DNA of 64,000 bases, taken from an uncultured Bacteroidales bacterium. Its GTDB lineage: Bacteria; Bacteroidota; Bacteroidia; Bacteroidales; UBA932. Shown here piece by piece: positions 52,001-58,092 of this stretch. The stretch lies in contig CALVDR010000004.1 in NCBI GenBank assembly GCA_944326365.1, forward strand, positions 62,001 through 126,000, in the 5' to 3' direction. Every line of letters starts with the position of its first letter. Positions within the stretch are counted from its first letter, which is position 1. The position numbers and the translations under genes are program-made. A model generated the notes under the pieces. The model was given only the letters and a program-made list of their open reading frames with translations. It ran no database searches and was not told where the DNA came from.

Positions 52001-52455
52001 CCTTTGATAATGACGCTGGCACCTATCAGTGGTTCCCCATCAACTCCTGTTACCTTTCCTTTGACAAGAATCGACCCTACAGCTGTACTGCCCTCACCAG
52101 CGGCTTTTGGAGCCTCTGAACTATGTTTCATTATCTTGATATATCTTCCTTCAATATGCCATTTGACATCCTGATTGGCAAGGATTTTCTCAAGAACCTC
52201 AGATACAGCGACATCCTTAAGATTCAAAGAAACATTCTCGGACACATCTATATCAGATGTGTTGTAGACAAACAGGTAACCCGTCTGAGACTCAATGTCT
52301 TTCAAGGCCTGACCTACTGTAGCTGAAGAAGATACTATGGTCACCTTCTTCGTCTGAGCTCCCAAATCTGTAGAGCACAGCATCAATGCGACAACAATTC
52401 CTATTACGGAAACATTACGCATAACCGACAAAAAACGGTTGATACAAAAACTCAT
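49099..52455 (-). CDS. SusC/RagA-family TonB-dependent transporter with STN signalling domain (PUL 1)
   Basis: This 1118-residue outer-membrane transporter takes up oligosaccharides using TonB energy. After the signal peptide there is an STN domain at about residues 35-110 (QALKDIESQTGYLFVYNTSD ... ILANQDVKWHIEGRYIKIMK). This is the part that contacts an anti-sigma factor. A carboxypeptidase-like beta-domain follows (VKGKVTGVDGEPLIGASVII), then the plug with LDELVVIGYGTARKVDLTG and VRGITTIGDSTPLVIIDGVP, and the 22-strand barrel ending in an aromatic residue (LLGAEITF). The STN domain matches the FecR gene 168 bases upstream, giving a trans-envelope signalling set. A candidate ECF promoter lies in that gap. 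Confidence 0.95.
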   Translation of the reverse strand: MSFCINRFLSVMRNVSVIGIVVALMLCSTDLGAQTKKVTIVSSSATVGQALKDIESQTGYLFVYNTSDIDVSENVSLNLKDVAVSEVLEKILANQDVKWHIEGRYIKIMKHSSEAPKAAGEGSTAVGSILVKGKVTGVDGEPLIGASVIIKGTTNGVITGVDGSFSIEIPSKGAVIVASYLGFLDKEVETSGKQYVEIVLQEDTNLLDELVVIGYGTARKVDLTGSVGAVDGKTIADRKSNSVAASLQGAMAGVTVTRSSNEPSNEGGDIKVRGITTIGDSTPLVIIDGVPGDMSSVSPEDIENISVLKDAASASIYGSRAAAGVILITTKRGSKERINISYNVEYGYEIPTSNVEFVDLTRYLEMTNELRYNDNPSGGLYQTYSQDQVENWLEYNKTDPNNYPNTDWHNLVLSNAALRCMHRVNISGGSNVIQTYASFTYNKTDGLYNGLDFSRFMTKVNNDINITKWLHASIDFSFNKKEANSPVTDPYTLVRYLPPIYAATWDDGRIADGKGANIYALVNYGGFNKKDVFQIAGKAQVDITPIPSLRFSAVFAPNFVITKQKSFQKELPWTTAEDPDIVGGYLISSTKLSEYRNDSKSANVQFLANYNETFGGHTIGVMAGYESNYYFYEGLTATKDKFELSDFPYMDIAPNNLVFNSGNAYETALRSFFGRVSYNYKNRYLLQANCRWDGSSRFAKKYRWGMFPSVSGAWVVSEEPFFKLGKNSISYLKVRLSYGTLGNERIGNYPYQSLINTGRGLFVNSSGEVVEEMTAAQRNYVIENITWETTQSIDVGLDMYFLNNRLSLTADYYNKKTKDMLLALEIPDYVGYGNPEKNTGDMKTNGFELSLGWKDNVGDFFYGVNFNLSDFKSEMGNLGGTQFLGDQVKLEGSEFNEWYGYVSEGLFLTQEDLDYSPKLNNQTSLGDIKYKDISGPNGVPDGKITPEYDRVLLGGSLPRFTYGGNLNFGYKGIDLSLSFQGVGLQKSRMTNMMVKPLIANYGNIPAVIDGKYWSSFKTAEENAQAQYPRLTYANESGVYCLSDYWLFNGAYFRLKNVMLGYTLPEHITKKAFIKKLRFYATATDLFSISKYPKGWDPEVGPTSYPITTTVLLGAEITF

Positions 52456-52509
52456 AGAATAATTTTTAGTTACTAGTTTCAGTTCATTACAATTTAAAAC
52501 GATTTATAA

Positions 52510-52552
52510 GGCAAAACCCCTAAATATAAATTAAAAAAAAACAAACTTTTTC
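52510..52552 (-). promoter_or_regulatory. Candidate sigma-dependent promoter region of susC (PUL 1)
   Basis: On the minus strand the region reads GAAAAAGTTTG, a T-rich run (nine T, plus-strand A9 at 52533-52541), then ATTTATATTTAGGGGTTTTG. The block begins about 97 bases before the susC ATG. It lacks a TAnnTTTG box at the right place and has the A/T tract and TAGGGG shape I associate with promoters in front of FecI-controlled susC genes. The assignment is tentative. Confidence 0.4.
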
Positions 52553-52599
52553 AAGCTTGGCTTTTCATACGCATATAAAAGTCTTGTCATCTTCCTTTC

Positions 52600-52618
52600 G
52601 TTTCGCAACTTGCGAAAC
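52600..52618. promoter_or_regulatory. Palindrome GTTTCGCA/TGCGAAAC between fecR and susC
   Basis: GTTTCGCA (52600-52607) faces TGCGAAAC (52611-52618) across a three-base gap, five bases beyond the fecR stop. The same arms occur upstream of the sigma gene at 55326-55343 with a two-base gap. A matching pair flanking the sigma-esterase-FecR block suggests a shared operator, although a transcript hairpin after fecR is also possible. Confidence 0.55.
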
Positions 52619-52623
52619 TGAAG

Positions 52624-53568
52624 TTATCTTCTAATCATGATAACCCTTTCATCGATATCGAACTCATAACTGAGGTTCTCTCCCATCAACAGAATCCCCA
52701 TAATGCAATCTATCCCATCTGATATCATGAATTTACATGTTGAACGCCTGTCAAGTATCTCACTGTCTTCAACTTGGAAATCAACCTGAAAATATGCCTC
52801 CAACTTCGCAAATATCTCATGGAAAGAAGCATCTTCAAATGACATTATCCCTCTTCTCCACAACAAAGCATCATGATCAGAAAATTCTGAGGTAACAAGT
52901 TTATCACCAACCAATTCTGCCTTCGTATTCGGAGTCAGGACGAGATTGACATCATTGTCGTCACAGACCTCAACCTGCCCATTTACAAGGACAACAGACC
53001 ATTCAGGTGCATTTGTGTAGGAGCAAACATTGAATTCTGTTCCCATGACCTTCACATTATAACTCTTCGTGTGAACGACAAAAGGCTTCTCAGTACTTTT
53101 TGTGACAGAGAAATAGGCTTCTCCATCAAGCTTCACCTCACGTGTGCGGCTGTTGAAGCCTTCATAAACATCCAAACGGCTTCCGGAATTAAGCCATACG
53201 TGAGTACCGTCACCCAATGCAAGTTCCGTCCTCTGCCCCATGGGAACAAAGACAGACATTGACGGAGCCTTATGGCCAAACAACAAAAATGAAACAGAAA
53301 AACCAACAAGGAGGAGAATAGATGCAGCCACGGACCAGGAGGCAATCCTTCTAACAATGGTTTTCCTATTCTGCGACCTGCTCTCCTGAGCATCTATACC
53401 GGCGTTCCATATCACCTCATCATTGAGACGACGTAAAACCTCAAGTTCTTTCATGTTGGCAGGATCTTCATGAGCCCACCGCATAACCTCCTCTATCTGA
53501 GAATCAGTTGCGTTGCCACTGATATATTTGTTCAACAATTCATCATTTATTCTATTATCCGCATTCAT
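52624..53568 (-). CDS. FecR-family anti-sigma factor
   Basis: This 314-residue single-pass inner-membrane regulator holds the ECF sigma factor inactive until the SusC STN domain signals. The cytoplasmic N-terminal helical part (LLNKYISGNATDSQIEEVMRW) binds sigma. The transmembrane helix is VAASILLLVGFSVSFLLFG at about residues 76-94. The periplasmic FecR domain shows VPMGQRTELALGDGTHVWLN and VMGTEFNVCSY, and the C-terminal DUF4974-type part contains FHEIFAKLEAYFQVDFQV. An esterase gene lies between this gene and its sigma factor, which is not the usual adjacent order. Confidence 0.92.
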   Translation of the reverse strand: MNADNRINDELLNKYISGNATDSQIEEVMRWAHEDPANMKELEVLRRLNDEVIWNAGIDAQESRSQNRKTIVRRIASWSVAASILLLVGFSVSFLLFGHKAPSMSVFVPMGQRTELALGDGTHVWLNSGSRLDVYEGFNSRTREVKLDGEAYFSVTKSTEKPFVVHTKSYNVKVMGTEFNVCSYTNAPEWSVVLVNGQVEVCDDNDVNLVLTPNTKAELVGDKLVTSEFSDHDALLWRRGIMSFEDASFHEIFAKLEAYFQVDFQVEDSEILDRRSTCKFMISDGIDCIMGILLMGENLSYEFDIDERVIMIRR

Positions 53569-53599
53569 AGATCTGGAAGTTGATAACAGTTTGTATTAA

Positions 53600-54691
53600 C
53601 TATTTTATGTCCTTATAATATTTCCTGAGTATCTTGAGCAGGGGCTTTTCGATGGATTTCTCCCAAATAGAATAGCCGTTATCATTCGGATGCACTCCAT
53701 CGGCAGTCGAAGATTCACCATTGTGCAGGGCCGCATCGGGTTTGATATAATAAATATCCTTATACTCCTTGCATATTGCAGACATAAGGCTGTCAGCAAG
53801 GTCACGGCGCCCTCCGAACTCCTTCTGCGCCGATGTATCGAAATTTTCCATCTCCCAGTAAATAGTGCGCTGCACTATTATTGGCTTGCCCGGATGTGCC
53901 TTCACCATCCTTTCCAGGAAGGGACGAAGCCGTTCCCTTATCATTGGGATATTAGGATTGGAAAAAGGATCGAAAACATAAGCATCCGCCTCGATTTCCT
54001 CAAGGACATCTGCGAAATAAGGCTGCATCTTGCAGTTGCCGTTGAAACCCAGGGTAATGGGTTGCAGACCTGTCCTTCGCATGAACTGTACCGGATATGC
54101 CATGCCTGCACGGGTCGTGCTTATCCCATGAGTAAAACTGCTTCCGTGGAAGAGAATCTTATGCTTGAAAGGAGATTCCATCGGCTCGATATGAGAGGCT
54201 CCCGCCACGCAGACCTTGCAGGATTTGATATCCGTGTATAGCGGAAGATACAGAAGGCACTCCTTTTCGCCTGGAGCCATACTCTTGACGATAGTATGGA
54301 TTGCATCTTTGTTATTATGATTGACTGAAAAATCCGTCATACCAGCCCATAGCCATTTCCCGTCCTTCATGATATAGAGGTCAAAACCCCTGTATGAACG
54401 ATATGAATCACCGTTTGCCTGCTCGAAGTCCATTTTTACACCTATGGCTTCTGCATCAGTCGTAAAAAGCACTGCCAGGCCTGCGGCACAACGGCACTGC
54501 ATGTTTTCCTCCCTGGTGAAACCTTTGAACCTACAGGTATCAATTCTGTGGTATGGGTTCGGAGTGTCATAGAAGGCCTTGCCTACCAGATTCAGGTCTG
54601 AGGCCTCAACTTCAAGTTTCCATTCCAACTTCTGTGCGTGAAGGGGAAGATACATCAGCACAACGCATACTATGAACAAGACTTTTTTCAT
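53600..54691 (-). CDS. Secreted SGNH-type hydrolase with N-terminal beta-domain, lodged between sigma and fecR
   Basis: The 363-residue protein has a signal peptide (KKVLFIVCVVLMYLPLHA), an N-terminal jelly-roll-like SGNH_N domain (about residues 20-165), and an SGNH hydrolase domain with nucleophile Ser in LFHGSSFTHG, Gly-Asn in GFNGNCKMQPYF, and Asp/His in TADGVHPNDNGY. The pattern is close to the GxSL-type SGNH proteins of Bacteroidota, which are usually annotated as esterases. It is co-directional with the sigma gene (13-base gap) and fecR (31-base gap), so it is probably made together with the regulators and not only on induction. Deacetylation of the incoming glycan is the likeliest role. 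Confidence 0.8.
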   Translation of the reverse strand: MKKVLFIVCVVLMYLPLHAQKLEWKLEVEASDLNLVGKAFYDTPNPYHRIDTCRFKGFTREENMQCRCAAGLAVLFTTDAEAIGVKMDFEQANGDSYRSYRGFDLYIMKDGKWLWAGMTDFSVNHNNKDAIHTIVKSMAPGEKECLLYLPLYTDIKSCKVCVAGASHIEPMESPFKHKILFHGSSFTHGISTTRAGMAYPVQFMRRTGLQPITLGFNGNCKMQPYFADVLEEIEADAYVFDPFSNPNIPMIRERLRPFLERMVKAHPGKPIIVQRTIYWEMENFDTSAQKEFGGRRDLADSLMSAICKEYKDIYYIKPDAALHNGESSTADGVHPNDNGYSIWEKSIEKPLLKILRKYYKDIK

Positions 54692-54704
54692 TTCAATACC
54701 GCTT

Positions 54705-55253
54705 TTATAGAAATATATTTAACACCAATAATAACAATATAATAAGGTAATCTTTCAATGCAATCTTCAATGCTTTCAGAACTTTTGATATATGGTATTC
54801 GATGTTCTTTTCCGAGAGTCCCATCGATTCCGCAATTTCGCGATTCTTCTTCCCATAAACCCTGCTTTTAATAAAAATGCTCCTGGTTCTTGAAGGTTGT
54901 TTGTCAAGAACAGTGTTGACAATTCCCTGTATTTCTCTGGAAACTATGGAATCATGTTCATATCTGTCCAGGGATGATATCTTGAAATCGAGATCCTGAA
55001 TTTTCAACAAAGACACCTCTTCAAGAGACTTCTGCTTGATTCTCTGATGTTTCAGATAGTCCAGACATAGATTTCTCACAATGACATATAGCCAACTATG
55101 AACATCTGCATCAGGATTTTCTTTCAGAAATTTCCATAGTTTAATCATGGAATCCGCCGTAATATCCTGAGCAACCATATCATCATTGACATACGATCTT
55201 GCAAAAGCAATGATTCTTCCATAATACTTTCTGTAGTACTCGTCAAATTTCAT
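54705..55253 (-). CDS. ECF RNA polymerase sigma factor (FecI-like, Bacteroides type)
   Basis: This 182-residue sigma-70-family factor should direct transcription of the adjacent susC operon. Region 2 is visible as MVAQDITADSMIKLWKFL with WLYVIVRNLCLDYLKHQ. Region 4 is the C-terminal helix-turn-helix GKKNREIAESMGLSEKNIEYHISKVLKALK. The last 14 residues (YLIILLLLVLNIFL) are strongly hydrophobic, a tail also found in other Bacteroidota ECF factors, possibly for membrane or FecR contact. A consensus -7 box lies at 55368-55375, with a palindrome between it and the start codon. Confidence 0.93.
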   Translation of the reverse strand: MKFDEYYRKYYGRIIAFARSYVNDDMVAQDITADSMIKLWKFLKENPDADVHSWLYVIVRNLCLDYLKHQRIKQKSLEEVSLLKIQDLDFKISSLDRYEHDSIVSREIQGIVNTVLDKQPSRTRSIFIKSRVYGKKNREIAESMGLSEKNIEYHISKVLKALKIALKDYLIILLLLVLNIFL

Positions 55254-55323
55254 GATGGAAATTTAAACTCAAATCAAATCGTCTGACGTAAGTGAGACTC
55301 CTGCATACAGGATGCCTTAACTC

Positions 55324-55375
55324 AAGTTTCGCAAATGCGAAACTTAAATGCCTTAAGAAATTTCCGGCAAATATA
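55324..55375 (-). promoter_or_regulatory. Sigma gene promoter with palindrome just downstream
   Basis: TATATTTG on the minus strand (55375 to 55368) matches TAnnTTTG, with TTTC 21 bases upstream as a near-consensus -33. Transcription should start near 55361. The palindrome AAGTTTCGCA (55324-55333) and TGCGAAACTT (55336-55345) therefore lies within the first 40 transcribed bases, a position where a bound repressor or an RNA hairpin could act. Confidence 0.6.
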
Positions 55376-55440
55376 TAAAATTTTAACTATTCGTGAGAAA
55401 CTCTGATGCTTATCCTAAATGCAAGGATGGTGACTAAAAA

Positions 55441-55640
55441 ACGTGAATTCGATGAAATGAATGAAATGAATTTCAGAGAATTACCTCTATAGAGGACGAA
55501 GTCCGGTGTAAGTTCTCCCCTACGCAGGGGAGAATTTAAGAGGGGTGACACGAAAAAGGAAAGGGATTTCGAAGAAATCGTAACGTCAGTTCGACGGCAT
55601 CTCTGATATTGAACAGAATAATTCGTCGAACTGACGTTAA
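55441..55640 (+). repeat. Modular palindromic repeat element, copy E2
   Basis: The left end ACGTGAATTCGATGAA (55441-55456) and right end TTCGTCGAACTGACGT (55622-55637) are inverted copies of one motif. The interior shares with E1 the text TTTCAGAGAA/TTACCTCT near the left end and GATTTCGAAGAAATCGTAAC near the right. A hairpin TCTCCCCTACGCAGGGGAGA and the string GGGGTGACACG lie between them. It is shorter than E1 because fewer interior hairpin modules are present. Confidence 0.85.
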
Positions 55641-55730
55641 AAAGATCACCAGTCGCGAAGCGACCGAGCCGGGTAGGCTCGAGATACCCCTAATAGTGGT
55701 CGAAGAACCATTAATGAAGGCCGCTGTGTA

Positions 55731-55849
55731 GTTGTCGGAAGGCTCCGCCAGAGTTCCGCTTCGCTTCATCCACCCTTTGGAACTTCGTTCCTTCGGGAGC
55801 CGCTCACGAGGCCGCGGCCGGCCACGCTCTGTCAGAGCCTTCCGACAAC
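55731..55849. repeat. Second inverted-end element of 119 bases
   Basis: GTTGTCGGAAGGCTC (55731-55745) is a perfect inverted copy of GAGCCTTCCGACAAC (55835-55849). The match extends inwards to about 24 bases with two differences. The 89 bases inside are GC-rich hairpins (for example GCCGCGGCCGGC near 55812) with no reading frame. Sequence between it and E2 (55641-55730) holds small hairpins GTCGCGAAGCGAC and GAGCCGGGTAGGCTC. It looks like a small non-coding transposable or REP-type element unrelated to the E family. Confidence 0.7.
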
Positions 55850-55872
55850 TCATCATCACACTATATAATGTA

Positions 55873-56106
55873 ACGTGAGTTCGATGAATTTTAATTATTG
55901 AAAATCTTCGAACTACCGCTGAGGAGCAGGACGCAAGTCCTGCGACGGGCCCCCGGCGAGGGGGCGGTAGGGGGTGGCGCCCCTTGGAAAGGGGCTGTCG
56001 CCACAGCGACTGGGGTTTAAGAAAATTGGATTTCGCAGAAATCCTTAACGACTGTTCGACGAATTCCTTGGTCCTGAGCAACCTAAATTCGTCGAACTGA
56101 CGTTAA
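55873..56106 (+). repeat. Modular palindromic repeat element, copy E3
   Basis: The left end ACGTGAGTTCGATGAA begins at 55873 and the right end TTCGTCGAACTGACGT finishes at about 56104. The interior differs from E1 and E2: hairpins GCAGGACGCAAGTCCTGC, GCCCCTTGGAAAGGGGC and GTCGCCACAGCGAC, then GGATTTCGCAGAAATCC at the place where E1 and E2 have GATTTCGAAGAAATC. So ends and the right-hand hairpin are conserved while the cargo modules vary. Confidence 0.8.
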
Positions 56107-56115
56107 TGTAAGAAA

Positions 56116-56133
56116 CCGACCCTTTTGGGTCGG
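56116..56133 (-). terminator. Terminator-like hairpin after the second PUL
   Basis: CCGACCC and GGGTCGG form a seven-bp stem with a four-base loop. On the minus strand it is followed by TTTCTTAC, so it could end the transcript of the lipoprotein gene at 56302-57759. Confidence 0.65.
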
Positions 56134-56160
56134 CCTCTTTAAGGTGTGTAAGAATTAGCA

Positions 56161-56250
56161 AAATGCAAGGCATTGAGGATGAGGGCGACAGGAGTTTACT
56201 GGAGTAAATGACTTAGCCCGAATTCCGAAAATAACGCAGCAGTTTGCAAT
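56161..56250 (+). other. Putative structured intergenic element, copy 2
   Basis: The sequence matches the element at 1862-1950 in order and orientation. An outer stem TGCAA (56164-56168) pairs with TTGCA (56244-56248). A middle stem GGGC (56182-56185) pairs with GCCC (56216-56219), and the inner hairpin TTTACT/AGTAAA (56194-56199 with 56202-56207) is conserved. TAACGCAG follows at about 56232. It lies 52 bases 3' of the lipoprotein gene stop, again antisense to the preceding gene. Confidence 0.5.
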
Positions 56251-56301
56251 TATGACACAACGTCCTGATGTTTACGGAAATATATTAAAGGCAGAATTGT
56301 C

Positions 56302-57759
56302 TTATTCTGCAACGGCAGCTTCTGTCTGGTCTATCATTCCCTGGATTTCAGTCACATTGTTGAAGAAACCGATCCAGTAGACCTTGTACTGAGGCGCGGC
56401 AACAGTTTCTTCTTCTGGAACATTTGAAACTTTCAGATCCGCTATTTTGAACTGGAATTTGACACCTGCGTCAAATATATGATAGTCAAGAGTATTTACC
56501 CATCCGCTGTTGGTAAAGTCTCCGAGCATATCCCAGTACCACACACGGACATTCTTGATGTCTGTTTCTAATTCTGCAGTCCTTTGGTTGTTGCTTTTGT
56601 TATGCCATTGTCCGAGGCTGCCGACATCGAATTTTATGTTACCCTTTGATATGGATGCCTCCTCAGGAACAGTAATATTGCCTTCCTGAACTACATACTT
56701 GTAGTCTGTCATCATGGCTACATAACGATAGGTGCCGAAATTCTGGGTGAAACCTTTGTCGTAGATAAGGTCCGCCCTGAAATTGTAATTTGTCTCGTCT
56801 CCGTTGTTGCCCATAGTCACAACGGCATATTCAGCATTTGTTGTTCCGTCAATGCTTCCTCCCTTTTCTATAGTATTGAGAGTCCATCCGCAGTCACCGC
56901 CATGTGCGGAACCGAACTCCCATATATTGTTTCCTCCAAGCAGTTCTTCTGTATTAAGATTGATTGCAGGAAGATCAATGAATGCCCCGGATGTGAGGTC
57001 TACCGGAGTAATTTTACGCTTGTAATAGCTGTAAGACGTATTTCCGAGTGCACCTTCCGGCATTGCTGTCTTGGCTTCGAGAGTAAGAGATTTTGCTCCC
57101 TCAGCTGTAACAACGAAATATACGTCAAACGGCTCGTCTGACAGCTGGACAGGAGATGACCCGTACTGTGAAGAATATGTTATCGTGTACTGAGGGTTGT
57201 TGTTTATAAGAGATGCATTGTTAGTGACATGAAGCCTGACTTCGGTAAGCAGGATATCACCTGTCAATGAGTAATGTACTACGGCAGATCCGGCCTCGGC
57301 TGCAGAGAATGTGATATAATCACCTTCAATGCTTGTGCTCTGGAGGAGTACCGGGATTCTGTCTGCATACTGTCTTCCAGGTACAGTGAATTCATATCTG
57401 CTTTCTTCTTCATTGTATGTGTACGCATCATACGGATAATATGCAGCAGACAGGGTGAATGTTTCCGGTACGTCAGTCTTGATGATGGTATTGCCGCCGT
57501 TCTCAGGGACGGAAACTGTTCCCTTGTAAACGTCAGTGCCGTCAGTGAGGGCTATTTCGTCACCGTCCTGGAAATATGCAGGGATGGTGTTTTCTCCAGG
57601 AGTGCCGAAAGCGACCTTGGTCGAAGCACCGTCCTCGATGGTGGCGGTATATTCACGGTATACGAGATTCTGTCCCTCTTCCGGAGCTGCGATCTCTTCC
57701 TTGTTGCAAGCCGTCATGGCTATTGCCGCCATGGCTGCGAATATGAATGTCTTTTTCAT
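56302..57759 (-). CDS. Fimbrillin-like surface lipoprotein (PUL 2)
   Basis: The start at 57759 (MKKTFIFAAMAAIAMTACNKEE) gives a lipoprotein with its lipobox Cys at residue 18 and 485 residues; the frame start at 57786 lacks a leading signal. The N-terminal half has the fimbrillin-like pattern ASTKVAFG, then YFQDGDEIALTDG and LSAAYYPYDAYTYN. The C-terminal part from about residue 285 (NNIWEFGSAHGGDCGWTLNT ... VRVWYWDMLGDF ... KVYWIGFFNNVTEIQGMID) ends in a segment similar to the C-terminus of the Ig-like lipoprotein at 59627-61204, with a W/FF-x-N/KTF ending. A surface glycan-binding role is likely by position. It is the last gene of PUL 2 and follows the 52-codon small gene by 26 bases. Confidence 0.7.
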   Translation of the reverse strand: MKKTFIFAAMAAIAMTACNKEEIAAPEEGQNLVYREYTATIEDGASTKVAFGTPGENTIPAYFQDGDEIALTDGTDVYKGTVSVPENGGNTIIKTDVPETFTLSAAYYPYDAYTYNEEESRYEFTVPGRQYADRIPVLLQSTSIEGDYITFSAAEAGSAVVHYSLTGDILLTEVRLHVTNNASLINNNPQYTITYSSQYGSSPVQLSDEPFDVYFVVTAEGAKSLTLEAKTAMPEGALGNTSYSYYKRKITPVDLTSGAFIDLPAINLNTEELLGGNNIWEFGSAHGGDCGWTLNTIEKGGSIDGTTNAEYAVVTMGNNGDETNYNFRADLIYDKGFTQNFGTYRYVAMMTDYKYVVQEGNITVPEEASISKGNIKFDVGSLGQWHNKSNNQRTAELETDIKNVRVWYWDMLGDFTNSGWVNTLDYHIFDAGVKFQFKIADLKVSNVPEEETVAAPQYKVYWIGFFNNVTEIQGMIDQTEAAVAE

Positions 57760-57785
57760 TTTCCTGCAAGTTTTAAAGTCAAACA

Positions 57786-57944
57786 TCAGTCCCAGTTGTC
57801 GTAAAGCTGATAGCTGAGATCGTTGATACTGGCCGCATCTTCTGCACCGGATGTGGCGAAGCCTTTCTCTGTCTGCACTGTGGCGACAGTCATTTCAGGA
57901 GCGGCATACACTCTCTGAAACGTTGATTCTGTGGTTGTTTTCAT
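57786..57944 (-). CDS. Very small protein (52 aa) with Y-x-x-P-E motif
   Basis: An ATG at 57944 opens a 52-codon frame ending in TGA at 57786. It begins MKTTTESTFQRVYAAPEMTV and ends SYQLYDNWD. It is directly upstream of the fimbrillin-like lipoprotein gene. Like the 44-residue frame at 43219-43353 it has Y-x-x-P-E near the N-terminus, then alternating hydrophobic residues, a Gly/Ser stretch (EKGFATSG) and an acidic tail with W. No signal peptide is present. An 18-base perfect palindrome lies 9 bases ahead of its ATG. Its function is unknown; possibilities include a leader peptide, a peptide precursor or a chaperone for the lipoprotein. Confidence 0.6.
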   Translation of the reverse strand: MKTTTESTFQRVYAAPEMTVATVQTEKGFATSGAEDAASINDLSYQLYDNWD

Positions 57945-57953
57945 AAAATTTTG

Positions 57954-57971
57954 TTTTATAACGTTATAAAA
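57954..57971. promoter_or_regulatory. 18-base perfect palindrome upstream of the 52-aa gene
   Basis: TTTTATAACGTTATAAAA is self-complementary over all 18 bases and lies 9 bases before the small gene's ATG. The remaining gap to the lyase gene stop (57972-58092) is featureless except for the string GCGAGCACCATTTTTCT (58034-58050), which also occurs at 61278-61294. Confidence 0.5.
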
Positions 57972-58092
57972 GTGTTTTTTGCTGAAGCGCGTGTTATATC
58001 ACGACTGTAGTTTTTTTGTCGTGCTGACTGATTGCGAGCACCATTTTTCTGCGTGCGAGCAACAGTCAGCCGACAAATAAATACTAGCCACG

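Noticed and set aside
55536-56081. A 181-codon minus-strand frame across E2, the inverted-end element and E3
   Set aside because: It consists entirely of repeat hairpins. Part of its text reappears opposite the solo repeat at 7908-7990 for the same reason.
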